Assembly: GCA_019359285.1 (NCBI GenBank)
Contig: JAHHHQ010000034.1
Span: 186,001-250,000, forward strand
Source of the DNA: Nodosilinea sp. WJT8-NPBG4
GTDB lineage: Bacteria; Cyanobacteriota; Cyanobacteriia; Phormidesmidales; Phormidesmidaceae
Direction: 5' to 3'
DNA: 64,000 nt
Part shown: piece by piece, positions 45,392-55,153 of the stretch
Numbering within the stretch: position 1 is the stretch's first letter
Layout of the letters: each line of letters opens with the position of its first letter
Made by a program: the position numbers and the translations under genes
Notes under the pieces: model-generated
Seen by the model: the letters and a program-made list of their open reading frames with translations, nothing else
Databases searched by the model: none
What the model was told of the DNA's origin: nothing

Positions 45392-46015
45392 TTAGCCGAC
45401 GGGGCCGAGGCGATCGAGGGGCCAGAACCGGAACCGGGCGCGGCCAATGATATTTTGCTGGGGGAGCCCGCCCCACACGTGGGAGTCGTTGCTGTCGTTG
45501 CGGTTGTCGCCCATGACAAACACCTGCCCTGGGGGGACGGTGACGGGCTCTAACGTATAGGCCGGAGTTTCGAGGGTATAGTCCTCTTGCAGCGGTTCGC
45601 CGTCGACGATCACCTGTCCTTGGCGAACGGCGATAGTTTGGCCAGGTTCGCCAATCACTCGTTTGATAAAGGCCTGACGAGCCTCGTACCCCAGCTGGGC
45701 TAGCTGCGGCGGTGGCGCAAACACCACGATATCGCCCCGGTGGGGGGGCTGCCAGCGGTAGCTAATTTTTTCAACCAGCAGGCGATCGCCGATGTGCAGT
45801 GTCGGATCCATCGAGTTGGAGGGAATGTAACGAGGCTCAGCAATCAGCACCCGCACCGTGAGGGCTATTGCTAGGGCGATCGCCAGCACTCGGATATTGC
45901 TCCACTGCCCTGCCCACAGCGATCGCCACCGAGCCCAAGCTGAAATCTCCGCTGGCGGCGCTTTTTCTTCAGTAGGGGGAGTGGGTGGAGCAGATTGCGG
46001 CAGCTTAGGATCCAT
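45392..46015 (-). CDS. lepB: Signal peptidase I
   Basis: This enzyme removes signal peptides from exported proteins at the thylakoid or plasma membrane. The 207-residue protein has a Pro-rich cytosolic tail, one membrane helix (about 41-59) and the periplasmic catalytic domain. The serine-lysine dyad is S68 in PSNSMDPTL and K118 in FIKRVIGEPG; the box E motif MGDNRNDSNDSHVWG is intact. ATG at 46015 is preferred because the 16 extra residues of the longer frame lack family character. It follows the tamB gene, 75 bases away, on the same strand. Confidence 0.94.
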   Translation of the reverse strand: MDPKLPQSAPPTPPTEEKAPPAEISAWARWRSLWAGQWSNIRVLAIALAIALTVRVLIAEPRYIPSNSMDPTLHIGDRLLVEKISYRWQPPHRGDIVVFAPPPQLAQLGYEARQAFIKRVIGEPGQTIAVRQGQVIVDGEPLQEDYTLETPAYTLEPVTVPPGQVFVMGDNRNDSNDSHVWGGLPQQNIIGRARFRFWPLDRLGPVG

Positions 46016-46090
46016 CGGCTTGTCGTTGTCGTGATATGGGGCAGTGATGCTTTTCCCTTCCACCTTACAAGCCCAGCGTTGCCCCTGAGC

Positions 46091-49000
46091 TCAAGGCTGA
46101 AATCGAAATTCTACAACTGCGCCGGTGTTTTCACTGAACTGCTCATAGCTGGTGATACCCCGTATGGTGATCTGGTCGTTGATGCGATAGCGCACGCTAA
46201 ACACGGCGGGGGTGACATTCGTAAACACTTTCTGCACCGACACCGAGATACTGGGAGAAAAGTTAAAGCCAATCTCGCCGCCAATGTCGAGAGCACCTGT
46301 CTGCTGCCCCGGTGGCGAGGCTGAAAACAGGCGTAGCTCGGTACGATCTAGCCCTGACCCCAGCAGATTTTGCAGGTTGTTGAGCAGGGCCGAGCCCGCA
46401 AAAGCCAGCAGACCCTGGAACCCATCGCCGCCGCCTGAGACACTGCCCAAGGTGGATTCAAGCGCTGCCAGTAGCCCACCGCTGAGCAAGGCCACAATCT
46501 CACCCTCGGAGCGGGGTGGGGTGCTGGATAGCTCTACCCCCTGCAAATTCACTACGCGGCTAACGCGGCCGTTGACGCTGGCGCGAATGCGGACAGTCTG
46601 CACCCCAGCTTGGGTGAGACCCAGTTGGTCGATGCGAGACACGCTAATTTCGTTGCGGGGGAAGGGGGTTGCTACAGCTAAGGCATTGCCAGCCGCGGCG
46701 CTATCGGGCACTGCCGCTGATAGGTTAGCCACCAAGTAGGGGTCGATGGTTTCGTCGAGATCGCTAAACTCGGCGTAGTTTTGATCGCCTGTGAGGCGAA
46801 ACTCGGTGGTCAGTAGGTTAATGCGGCCCGAAGGTAAATTGATGCGGCCATCGGGTCTGATGTTGGGAACAGTACCCATCAGGTCTAGCGTACCCTCGGC
46901 CCTCACATCCACAATGCCGGGGACAGCCAACCGCACATTCTCAGCCAGCACTAGCTTAAAGTCTTCTAGCACTGGAGGAAGGGGGTCAAAGATGCTGGGC
47001 TCTGCGGTAGATGCAAAGGCGGTCGGGGTGCCTCCCCCGACGCTGGTATCGGGCAGGGTGAGCAGCCCGTCTGATAGCTTCACTTCGCCGTAGACCAGGG
47101 GCGGCAGCAAAAAGACGCTGCCGTCGACAACCACGTTGCCATCGACGCGGCCCCGATAGGTGCCAGCAGGGTTACGCAGATCAAGGGCAATGTTGTCGAG
47201 GGTAACGCGGAAGGGATTGTCGCCTTGTGGGGGAGTGCCACCATCCTCTAGGGCCGTGCGGGTGTCAAATAACCCAGGGGCTAGGTCTTGCACTGAGGGC
47301 AGCAGCTTGAGGTTGCCCTCAGCCGTTACCTTGCCATTGCTAAAGTCGCCCTCTAGGTTTTGGAAGGCGAGCACTAGGCCGTTGGTGTAGACAGAGTTGC
47401 CGCGGAGGGTGTCAGCGCCTTCAAGCACGTCGATGCGGCCCTGAATATTGGTGAGGGGCTTGGACAGGCTGCGGGAGCTGATGGTGACACCCTCAAGGTT
47501 TGCATTGCCGGTCACATTGAGGGTGGTGAGGGCTTCCTGAATAGGCTGGTTGACGGGCCAGCGCCCTTGAACGGCTAGGTCGAGGCTGGCTGGGCCTGAC
47601 TCCCAGGTGATGGCGCGGGTGAACAGATTGACCAGGGCAAAGCCCTCGTCGCGCACCCTAAGGGAAATGTCGACCGTATCGGTTTCGGGCTGTTGACGGA
47701 GACCGGGCAGGGGCAGAGGCACAGTGGCCACCAGCCGCAGCGGGTCGACTTGTTCGTCAATGGCGACCCGGCTGATCAGGTTAAGGCGGGCATCTTCGTA
47801 CCGGAAGTTGGCGGTGGCCAAATCGATGGCGTTGCGGTTGATGGTGGCTTCGTTGATCGCCAGCTGGCCGCGCACCTGGGGGGCAGCCAGGGTGCCAGTG
47901 AGGGTGGCCCCTAGGTTGACCAGACCGTCGAGGTTATCGGGTAGGCGCAGGGGCTGGCGCAGCGCGTTGATCGGCACATCACTGACCTCCAGACGTAGCG
48001 TGCGGGCCACGGGGTCATCAGGTCGCAGGCTGAAGTCGCCGTTGAGAGTAGCCAGCCCGACACCCTGCTGGGTGGTGTCGGAAAAGTTGGCGAAGTTGGA
48101 GCGCAGGCTGACCGGCTCGAAACGAATGACGCTGTCTTGGTAGCTGCCCTTAGCAATCACTTCGTCGATGCGATAGGTGGCACCGTTGCTGCCGTCGGCG
48201 TTGCCCCAGACCCAGTTAGCCCCGGCCAGGTCGAAGGTGATGTTGAGGCTGTCGGGCACGGTACCGTTGGCGGTCACTTTGCCCGAGAAGCTGCCGACAA
48301 ATTCATCGAGGGGAGGCAGGGTAGCGGTTTCGCCCTGAGCTGCCAGCATATCTTTGAGCTCTTGCACTTCGGCTAGGCGGCGGAGCTGATCGAGCAGGCT
48401 GGCATCGCGATCGCCCACGGGCTGCACCTCCTCTAGCGAGGCCAAGTCGGCTGGGGTGGCATCGCGAAACCACTCGGGGGGTCGAAGCGGGTTAAAGCGA
48501 AAATCGGCCTGCTCAAAAATCAGCAAGGTTCGGAGAAGGTCTTGGATTTGGCCATTGTCAACCACGAGTTCGCCGTTGATCTGGGGCTGGTCGCCCAGGG
48601 TGTAGGTGCCGCTGGCTAGGTATCGGCTGAGCCCAGAGGCCGACTCAAGCACGACCCCGGCCAGACCAATGACGTTATTGGCGTAGGTAACGCTGCCTCG
48701 CAGACGACCATAGCGAGTAGACTCGGCCGGGCGCTCGGGGGCAGTGGGGTCAATGGCGACGGTGGTGGTTTCGTTGGGCAGTCTGAGGTAGCCAATGCTG
48801 GGGTCTTGCACATCGAAGGTGGCCCGCAGGGTGGGTTGCCGCAGATTGGCGACAATTTCGGCTCGGCTGATCAGACCGCTGACGGTGCCTATGCCGTTTA
48901 TGCCAGCCTGGGGCAGGCGGAGGTCGTCTATGGGCAGATTTTCGATGGTGGCGTAGAGGTCATCGCCTCGGGTGTAGCCCTCGGCCAGGGCTTCGCCGCT

Positions 49001-51550
49001 GCGGATCTCAAAGGCTAGATTGCGATCGCCCCCGGCGTTGGCGACATAGACGCGATCGCCGCCGCCCGTCAGATCTACCGCTAGCGCGCCGCCCTGGTTG
49101 TAGTCAACCGGGCCGCTGAGGGGAGAGGCAAAGGCCAGATCGCCCGCCTGTAGCCCTACTAGAGAGGCGTCACCGCTGAGGGCTAGGGCACCGGGACGAC
49201 CGCGCAGCCGTCCGTTAAAGAAGGCGTTGCCTGTCAGGGGAATCACCTGGGGCACGGGCAGTGCTGCCAGGCTGAAGTTATCTACGTTGAGGTTGAGATC
49301 GAGGTTGGCGATCGCCGGAGCCCCAGGGCCACTGAGTCGCGGGGTGATAACCCCATTGGCCTGTATTCCGGTGGTGTTGGCCTGCCGCACCAGGATCGAC
49401 TGCCCATTCCAGGCCAAGTCGGCGGTGAGAGGGCCACGCACCTGGGCGAGCTGGGGCGAGCGGGATGCCGCTGTAGCTAGTCCATCCGAGAGCACGAGTT
49501 GCCCCTGCCCCCTCGCCCCGGCTAAGCTAAGGTTGTCAGTGCTGCCCGTAAAGCGAAAATTGCCGTCAGCGGTGCCCTGAAGATCGGGAGCAAAGGCCGC
49601 CATTTGCAGCTCGCGCCCCTGGAGATTGGCGCTCCACTGGCCGCCCGCCAGACTTGCGTTGGTAAGCAGAGTGCCGCCGCTGGCTAGGGCGATCGCACCA
49701 TTGCCCTGGCCCCGAACACCCGCCAGCCCAGGATTGTCTAGGGTGCCTGAAAGCTGAGCGGTGCCGCTAGCCACCCCATCAACCGCGGCCCCTAGGCGAC
49801 GGAGCTGCACCCCCTGACCCCGTAGGTCAGCGTTCCACTGACCGTTGGCGAGCAGGCCATCACCCGCTATGGTGCCCCCCGCCACCTGCACAAAGGTATC
49901 GGTGAAGCGCACCTGGTTGCCCGCCAGTCTCAGGTTTCCCTGGGCCGGGTAGTTGCCCATGGGGGCGCGCCAGCTGGCCGTGCCGACAAGCTGATTGACA
50001 GGGCCAGCGATCTCGGCCTCAAAAAACACCGGTCCCAGGGCTACCTGATCAGACAGCCCGTAGGCCTGTCCAATGGTGTCGGCGGGAATGCGATCGCCCG
50101 CTAGCGCCAGCGTTAGGCGCCCCGGTTCCCCGAAGGTAAAGACACCGCTGCCGGTCAGGGCACCGCCCCCTACAGGCACCGCCAAAATGTTATCAATCTC
50201 TAGGTTGGGCGATCGCAGAGTACCTGTAGCCCTGACTTCGCTGAAAGCTATTCGATCAATGGTGACTTGATCTTGGGAAATCAGCTCGGTAGTCAGCACC
50301 GGCTTGCCCAAGGGGCCAGTCATGGTAACGTCGGCTCCAAAGATGCCACTGGCCTCTACCGGCAAGTCTCTGTCCAGCAGTTCAGAGGCTTGGGCAATGG
50401 TAAATGGGTTGACCTGGCCGCTGAGGTTGTAGCCCTTATCTAAGTTGAGGCTGCCCCCAGCGCGAGCGGTCAGATCGCCCATGCTGGCGGTGACATTCTC
50501 AAACTCGAAGGTGCGGCCCCGAAAGCGCACGTCGCCCTGAGCATTTTGCAGGGGCTCGGGCAGAATGGGGTGAACTACGCTGCCCTCCTCTACCCGAGCT
50601 GTGCCGACGACGTTGGTGGGGATGCCAGCTCCGCTTTCAATATCAACCTGCCCGCTGACCACGCCAGCGGGAAACTGCACCGGCAGAGGCTCCTCCAGAA
50701 AGGAGTCGACCAGGGGCATGACGTCAGTGGTTCGCGCCTTCTGGGCGCGCAAATTAATATTGGCTTGCAGGCCAGGGCCAGGTACCTCGGTCGGGTCGAT
50801 CGGAGAATCGGCGGTTTCACTGGGGGTCTCCTTGGGTGGTGGCAGTAGCACTGACCCGGTGAGATCCAGGTCGCCCCCCTGGATAGATTCACCGCTGAGT
50901 TTTAAGTCGAGCTGCCGGGTTTCAATGGGTGAATTAGGATCCTCAGGTACCTCAATGAAAGTTTCGTTGAAGTCTAGCTGGCCCTGCAAGTTTTTGATCG
51001 CCACCCGCACCGGCTCGACATCACCCTGTACGTAGGGCACCATGGTCAGCTGAGAATCTTTGACGTAGAGCTGGTCGAGATTCACATTGATGAAGGGATC
51101 GCGATCGGGATCGCGATCGGATAGATCTAGATCTATGTCAAACCACTCGCGTTCGGCATTCTGCTCCAGATAAAGCTCTCCCTGCTCTAGGGTCACCGTG
51201 AGGGGCAGTTCCCGCCGCCACAAATCCCATAGCTTAAATTTAACTTCTACCGCTGCTAGCGATAGGCTATCGGGGTCCGTTGGTGTCGGTGGAATTTGAG
51301 AGGGCCCCAGCCGCACCCCCGACAGACCGACCCGTTCTACCGGCCCCAGCTCCACCGGGCGTTCCAGGGCCTCCGATAGCTCCCTGTCCAGCAGGGGCAC
51401 GAGCTGGGTGCGGCTCCACAGCCAGCCCCCTAGCGCCGCTGCGCCTCCCAACACCAGCAGCGAACCCAGCAATAGGCCCGCCGTGAGCCAACGGCTGCCG
51501 CCGCCCAACTCTGGCTCTTGAGAAGGCTCCGGTTCTTGAGAAGGGGTCAT
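46091..51550 (-). CDS. tamB: TamB-like inter-membrane protein (DUF490)
   Basis: This giant protein of 1819 residues has one N-terminal helix (about 22-47) and a repetitive beta-strand body, as in AsmA/TamB proteins that form hydrophobic grooves between inner and outer membranes. The C-terminal DUF490 domain ends with the beta-motif NTGAVVEFRFQP, and conserved pieces include DLMGTVPNIRPDGRINLPSG and ERELLTTEFRLTGDQ-like stretches. TamB helps outer-membrane protein assembly and lipid transport; in chloroplasts the homologue TIC236 supports protein import. Several glycine-rich repeats occur at about 560-800. ATG at 51550 is chosen from the N-terminal anchor position. Confidence 0.9.
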   Translation of the reverse strand: MTPSQEPEPSQEPELGGGSRWLTAGLLLGSLLVLGGAAALGGWLWSRTQLVPLLDRELSEALERPVELGPVERVGLSGVRLGPSQIPPTPTDPDSLSLAAVEVKFKLWDLWRRELPLTVTLEQGELYLEQNAEREWFDIDLDLSDRDPDRDPFINVNLDQLYVKDSQLTMVPYVQGDVEPVRVAIKNLQGQLDFNETFIEVPEDPNSPIETRQLDLKLSGESIQGGDLDLTGSVLLPPPKETPSETADSPIDPTEVPGPGLQANINLRAQKARTTDVMPLVDSFLEEPLPVQFPAGVVSGQVDIESGAGIPTNVVGTARVEEGSVVHPILPEPLQNAQGDVRFRGRTFEFENVTASMGDLTARAGGSLNLDKGYNLSGQVNPFTIAQASELLDRDLPVEASGIFGADVTMTGPLGKPVLTTELISQDQVTIDRIAFSEVRATGTLRSPNLEIDNILAVPVGGGALTGSGVFTFGEPGRLTLALAGDRIPADTIGQAYGLSDQVALGPVFFEAEIAGPVNQLVGTASWRAPMGNYPAQGNLRLAGNQVRFTDTFVQVAGGTIAGDGLLANGQWNADLRGQGVQLRRLGAAVDGVASGTAQLSGTLDNPGLAGVRGQGNGAIALASGGTLLTNASLAGGQWSANLQGRELQMAAFAPDLQGTADGNFRFTGSTDNLSLAGARGQGQLVLSDGLATAASRSPQLAQVRGPLTADLAWNGQSILVRQANTTGIQANGVITPRLSGPGAPAIANLDLNLNVDNFSLAALPVPQVIPLTGNAFFNGRLRGRPGALALSGDASLVGLQAGDLAFASPLSGPVDYNQGGALAVDLTGGGDRVYVANAGGDRNLAFEIRSGEALAEGYTRGDDLYATIENLPIDDLRLPQAGINGIGTVSGLISRAEIVANLRQPTLRATFDVQDPSIGYLRLPNETTTVAIDPTAPERPAESTRYGRLRGSVTYANNVIGLAGVVLESASGLSRYLASGTYTLGDQPQINGELVVDNGQIQDLLRTLLIFEQADFRFNPLRPPEWFRDATPADLASLEEVQPVGDRDASLLDQLRRLAEVQELKDMLAAQGETATLPPLDEFVGSFSGKVTANGTVPDSLNITFDLAGANWVWGNADGSNGATYRIDEVIAKGSYQDSVIRFEPVSLRSNFANFSDTTQQGVGLATLNGDFSLRPDDPVARTLRLEVSDVPINALRQPLRLPDNLDGLVNLGATLTGTLAAPQVRGQLAINEATINRNAIDLATANFRYEDARLNLISRVAIDEQVDPLRLVATVPLPLPGLRQQPETDTVDISLRVRDEGFALVNLFTRAITWESGPASLDLAVQGRWPVNQPIQEALTTLNVTGNANLEGVTISSRSLSKPLTNIQGRIDVLEGADTLRGNSVYTNGLVLAFQNLEGDFSNGKVTAEGNLKLLPSVQDLAPGLFDTRTALEDGGTPPQGDNPFRVTLDNIALDLRNPAGTYRGRVDGNVVVDGSVFLLPPLVYGEVKLSDGLLTLPDTSVGGGTPTAFASTAEPSIFDPLPPVLEDFKLVLAENVRLAVPGIVDVRAEGTLDLMGTVPNIRPDGRINLPSGRINLLTTEFRLTGDQNYAEFSDLDETIDPYLVANLSAAVPDSAAAGNALAVATPFPRNEISVSRIDQLGLTQAGVQTVRIRASVNGRVSRVVNLQGVELSSTPPRSEGEIVALLSGGLLAALESTLGSVSGGGDGFQGLLAFAGSALLNNLQNLLGSGLDRTELRLFSASPPGQQTGALDIGGEIGFNFSPSISVSVQKVFTNVTPAVFSVRYRINDQITIRGITSYEQFSENTGAVVEFRFQP

Positions 51551-51801
51551 ACCCGTTACGCCACCGCAGAACACCCACCAATAGTAATGAACTCCCCGCT
51601 TTCTGCCTACCACTTCCGATGAACTTAATGGTCGGCGCTGTCTGTAGTGAAACTACTGGGCCTAATCGCGAGGAAACCTGAATCGCTCAGCTTCAGTCAC
51701 CTACTGAGAGCCTCAAGCCGTAGACGACCACTGAAGCAGCTTTGTTCGTGGGGCAGCGGCCCGGTACAGTAAACAAGTAATGCTGTTAGCGAGATAGGGC
51801 C

Positions 51802-52203
51802 ATGGTGGTGTACGTGCTGTTGTTCAATGCCCGCACCGACAACGAGGGCATTCATGCCGAAACCATGAACGGGCAAAACATAATCTTGATGTTTGAGCAT
51901 GAGGACGACGCCATCCGCTATGCCCTGATGCTGGAGGCCCAAGACTTTCCAGAGGCCACTGTGGAGGGGTTTGACCAAGCTGAAATTGAAGAATTTTGCG
52001 AATCTGCTGACTACGGCTATCGCCTGGTACCCGAGGGCACTTTGGCGGTTCCTCCCGATCAAACCCTCGAGCAAATTACCTGGGACCCTAACGATCCCGA
52101 CGCCGTTGCTCCGCTGGCCGACAGTGCTCCGTCCACCGACGATAACGGAATTTCTCAAGCTGAGCTAGACCGCATGCGCCAGCAGCTTGAGAAATTGCTC
52201 TAG
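51802..52203 (+). CDS. DUF3110 protein
   Basis: This 133-residue soluble protein is of a family restricted to cyanobacteria and plastids. The DUF3110 core is the first 80 residues (VYVLLFNARTDNEGIHAE, FEHEDDAIRYALMLEAQDF), followed by an acidic tail with a terminal helix (SQAELDRMRQQLEKLL). Function unknown. The next gene starts 11 bases after the stop, so they likely form an operon. Confidence 0.85.
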   Translation: MVVYVLLFNARTDNEGIHAETMNGQNIILMFEHEDDAIRYALMLEAQDFPEATVEGFDQAEIEEFCESADYGYRLVPEGTLAVPPDQTLEQITWDPNDPDAVAPLADSAPSTDDNGISQAELDRMRQQLEKLL

Positions 52204-52214
52204 GGTCACGGGCT

Positions 52215-53126
52215 ATGTCAACTCCCATCTCGATCCTGATTGCCCAGGCCCGCCAGGGCGATGCCCGTGCGATCGCCCAGTTGCTGACTCCTTCCCTGGC
52301 CGCCGGTGTAGTGGCTCGTGGCCAGTGGCGGGGCACCATGCTCCACCTCGATCTTGAGGCCGATACCGCTATCCCTCAAAACCTGGTAGTGCCTCACATT
52401 CGCCGGGGGATGATGCGCCTGGGGTTAACTTGCCCAATCGATGGGGTGTGGGTAAGCGGGCGACAAACCGGCTCTGACACCGCCGACTGGCAAGAATGCT
52501 TTAGTCTCAAGGGCGTGTCTACTTCAGCGGATACCCAGGCGGCTGGAGTGGCTGAGGACGCTATAGACGCGACATTAAATCCGCCTGCTGCCGCAAAGAA
52601 TGCTGAGTCAACTGCACTGCCACAGGATTTTTTGGCTGAGGGATCAGTTCCCCCACCGATCGCCAGCACGCCGCCAGCGCATCCCGCTTCAGCCAATGAC
52701 AGAGGGGGGATATCAAATGCGACCCTGGTCGCGCTGACTCATCTGGTGCCGCTGGTGAGCTATCTGGCTATCGGTAGCCAGTGGCTAGGGGGGTGGCCGC
52801 TGTTGTGGGGAAGTTCGTTTTTGCTGCCCTGGCGGGTGGTGGCGCCTCTAGTCCTGCTTTTAGTAAAAGGCGCGGGGGCAGCATCTAACCTCGATGCTGC
52901 CCCCAACGCTACCTTTATCCAGAGTCAGGCGAAGGCAGCTCTGAACTTTCAACTGACGATGCTGATTGCTTGGGTCGTGACCATTGCGCTGATGTTTGTT
53001 TTGGTGGGCTTTTTGCTGGTGGTGCCCCTAGCCCTGATCGAAATCGTGAGCTGCATTGTGGCGACAATTCAGGCTGCCGAGGGCAAGCCCGTTCGCTATG
53101 GGGTAGCAATTCGGTTTGTGCGCTAG
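52215..53126 (+). CDS. DUF4870 membrane protein with cytosolic N-terminal domain
   Basis: This 303-residue protein has a soluble alpha/beta N-terminal domain (about 1-95, ISILIAQARQGDARAIAQLL), a variable Ala/Pro linker and a C-terminal three-helix DUF4870 membrane domain (about 170-303, FIQSQAKAALNFQLTMLIAW). The N-terminal part is shared by other cyanobacterial proteins. The role is unknown. It lies between the DUF3110 gene and murQ, close enough to be co-transcribed. Confidence 0.8.
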   Translation: MSTPISILIAQARQGDARAIAQLLTPSLAAGVVARGQWRGTMLHLDLEADTAIPQNLVVPHIRRGMMRLGLTCPIDGVWVSGRQTGSDTADWQECFSLKGVSTSADTQAAGVAEDAIDATLNPPAAAKNAESTALPQDFLAEGSVPPPIASTPPAHPASANDRGGISNATLVALTHLVPLVSYLAIGSQWLGGWPLLWGSSFLLPWRVVAPLVLLLVKGAGAASNLDAAPNATFIQSQAKAALNFQLTMLIAWVVTIALMFVLVGFLLVVPLALIEIVSCIVATIQAAEGKPVRYGVAIRFVR

Positions 53127-53169
53127 ACCCGCCATCCCTTACATTAGCGGCAGTGTATATGCCTTCTGG

Positions 53170-54117
53170 ATGCTGCCTGTGACCGCTGATTCTCCCCTTG
53201 CTAACACCGTAGACCCGACCGATCGCGGCCACTTGCTCACCGAGCAAGCCAACCCCCGCAGCGCCCAACTCGATCGGCTCAGCGCGCTGAAACTAGTCGA
53301 TCTGTTTAACCACGAAGACCAGCGGACTCTAGCCGCGATCGCTGGGGCGCGGCAGGCGCTAGCGGCGGCGATCGATGCCGCTACCGAGTCACTGCGGCAG
53401 GGGGGGCGATTGTTTTACGTGGGCGCGGGCACCAGCGGTCGACTGGGAGTGCTTGATGCCGCGGAGTGTCCGCCCACCTTTTGCACCCCGCCCGAGCTAG
53501 TGCAGGGCATTATTGCTGGGGGGGCCGGGGCGTTGATAAAAAGCTCTGAGGGGCTGGAGGATATTGCCGAAGATGGGGCTGCGGCGATCACCGAGCGCAA
53601 TGTGCAGTCCCACGATGTCGTGGTCGGCATTACCGCTGGGGGCACAACGCCCTACGTGCAGGGGGCGATCGCCGCTGCCAATCAGCGCGGTGCCACCACG
53701 GTGTTCATGGCCTGCGTGCCCGCAGACCAGGTGCCCACCGTGGCCGATATTGACATTCGCCTGCTGGTCGGTCCAGAGCTGCTGGCGGGCTCGACTCGGC
53801 TAAAGGCGGGCACGGTCACCAAAATGGCTCTCAACATTCTCTCTACCGGGGTGATGGTGCGCCTGGGGAAGGTCTACGGCAACCGCATGGTCGATGTGGC
53901 GGTAACTAATACCAAACTGCGCGATCGCGCCCTACGTATTCTCTGCGACCTAACTGACCTCGACCGGGAAGCCGCTGCTGACCTGCTCGATCGCAGCAAC
54001 CAGCAGGTCAAACTCGCTCTGATGATGCACTTGGGCAACCTCGATGCCCAAGCGGCGGCTGAGCGCTTAACTCAGCATCAGGGGCAGCTGCGGCAGGCTT
54101 TGGCCGACAGCGCTTAG
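53170..54117 (+). CDS. murQ: N-acetylmuramic acid 6-phosphate etherase
   Basis: MurQ removes the lactyl ether from MurNAc-6-phosphate to give GlcNAc-6-phosphate and lactate, a cell-wall recycling step. The 315-residue protein contains the SIS fold with GAGTSGRLGVLDAAECPPTF, SSEGLEDIAEDG and GITAGGTTPYV; the catalytic glutamates are in the first two motifs. ATG at 53170 fits the usual N-terminus (the frame extends upstream). In E. coli the substrate comes from a PTS (MurP) or from AnmK; neither MurP nor AnmK is in this window, though a PTS of another type lies at 30-35 kb. Confidence 0.95.
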   Translation: MLPVTADSPLANTVDPTDRGHLLTEQANPRSAQLDRLSALKLVDLFNHEDQRTLAAIAGARQALAAAIDAATESLRQGGRLFYVGAGTSGRLGVLDAAECPPTFCTPPELVQGIIAGGAGALIKSSEGLEDIAEDGAAAITERNVQSHDVVVGITAGGTTPYVQGAIAAANQRGATTVFMACVPADQVPTVADIDIRLLVGPELLAGSTRLKAGTVTKMALNILSTGVMVRLGKVYGNRMVDVAVTNTKLRDRALRILCDLTDLDREAAADLLDRSNQQVKLALMMHLGNLDAQAAAERLTQHQGQLRQALADSA

Positions 54118-54136
54118 GGGTAGGCGAGGGGGAGAC

Positions 54137-54721
54137 CTAAACCTTGGAGGACAGTTCGGGGTGAGGCGGGTTGGCTTCGTCCATCCAAGCGCGATCAAGG
54201 CAGGTGCCCTCTAGCTGGGCAAGCCCTAGGGTCGTCTTCCGCAGGTTGGCGCCGGTGAGGTCGGCACCGCGCAGGTCAGCGCCGGTCAGATCGGCACCGC
54301 GCAAATCAGCGTAGCTGAGGTTGGCATTGCGCAGGTCGGCACCAATCAGCGTGCCGTAGTGCAGAGTGGCCAGGCGTAAGTCGCTACAGCGCAGGTTGGC
54401 CCCCGTCAGGTTGACACAGCTCAGTTCAGCTCGAATCAAAACGGCACGAGCCAGGTCGGCACCCTTCAGATCGGCATCTTCTAAATTGGCTCGCCACAGA
54501 TTGCAGCCGCTCAGTTTAGCCCCGGCCAGCATAGCCCCCTGTAAATTGATCGACACCAGATTGGCCTGGCCGAGGTTGATGCCGGGCAACTCTAGCCCAG
54601 GCATCCATGCTTCGTGGAAGTCGAGATGGCTAAAATCGCGGCGACCAGCGGCATACAGGTCTAATACTTGGCCCATGGTTACGGGGATGGATTGAGAATC
54701 CATAGGACTGTTGTTACCCAT
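54137..54721 (-). CDS. Pentapeptide repeat protein
   Basis: This 194-residue protein is built of A(D/N)LXX repeats, about 20 in a row (GANL, GADL and similar, residues 45-170), forming a right-handed quadrilateral beta helix. The N-terminal 40 residues (TMGQVLDLYAAGRRDFSHLD) are a common cap in cyanobacterial members. Functions of such proteins are mostly unknown, with gyrase protection known for a few. The start may be at 54721 or 54703. It is convergent with murQ. Confidence 0.9.
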   Translation of the reverse strand: MGNNSPMDSQSIPVTMGQVLDLYAAGRRDFSHLDFHEAWMPGLELPGINLGQANLVSINLQGAMLAGAKLSGCNLWRANLEDADLKGADLARAVLIRAELSCVNLTGANLRCSDLRLATLHYGTLIGADLRNANLSYADLRGADLTGADLRGADLTGANLRKTTLGLAQLEGTCLDRAWMDEANPPHPELSSKV

Positions 54722-55153
54722 CAGACACTACTCCAGCCGGTTCTGCGGTTCAAGGGCAGGTAATCTCTCACACGCTTTCGGATCAAGACCTCAACACGTT
54801 GCTAATTGTTACGCATTTGTAAACTAATGTAACAACTCCTCGTCTTAGCTGCAAGTGCAGCGAAAGGTGCTGGCCACATAAGCTGTCGGCAGCCTAAAAG
54901 TTGCAAAGCGCTTTACCGCACTTCACTTGTCTGCATGTCTAAAGGTATGCACTCGAACTAATTGACTGAAGGAATCACTCAGTCAAGATTATTGCTATGA
55001 GTTTTTGGTGGTTTTCGGTTGGCAAAAGCTTTAGGAAAATTGCTCAGTGGGGCGTTCTATCCTGTATCACGGCCTTGGGTTGGAGGGTGAGAAGGCCCAC
55101 TTTACCCAGTTCACGGGGCCTGCCACCCCTTTCTTCCGCACCCCGCCAATCGA
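54722..55153. other. Intergenic region with an inverted repeat
   Basis: These 432 bases carry no clear gene. TTGACTGA (54962-54969) and TCAGTCAA (54979-54986) form a perfect 8-bp inverted repeat with a 9-base spacer. TTGTTAC (about 54805) and GTAACAA (about 54828) form another with a 16-base spacer. Either could be a regulator site for the pentapeptide gene or for something on the plus strand. Function unproven. Confidence 0.4.
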
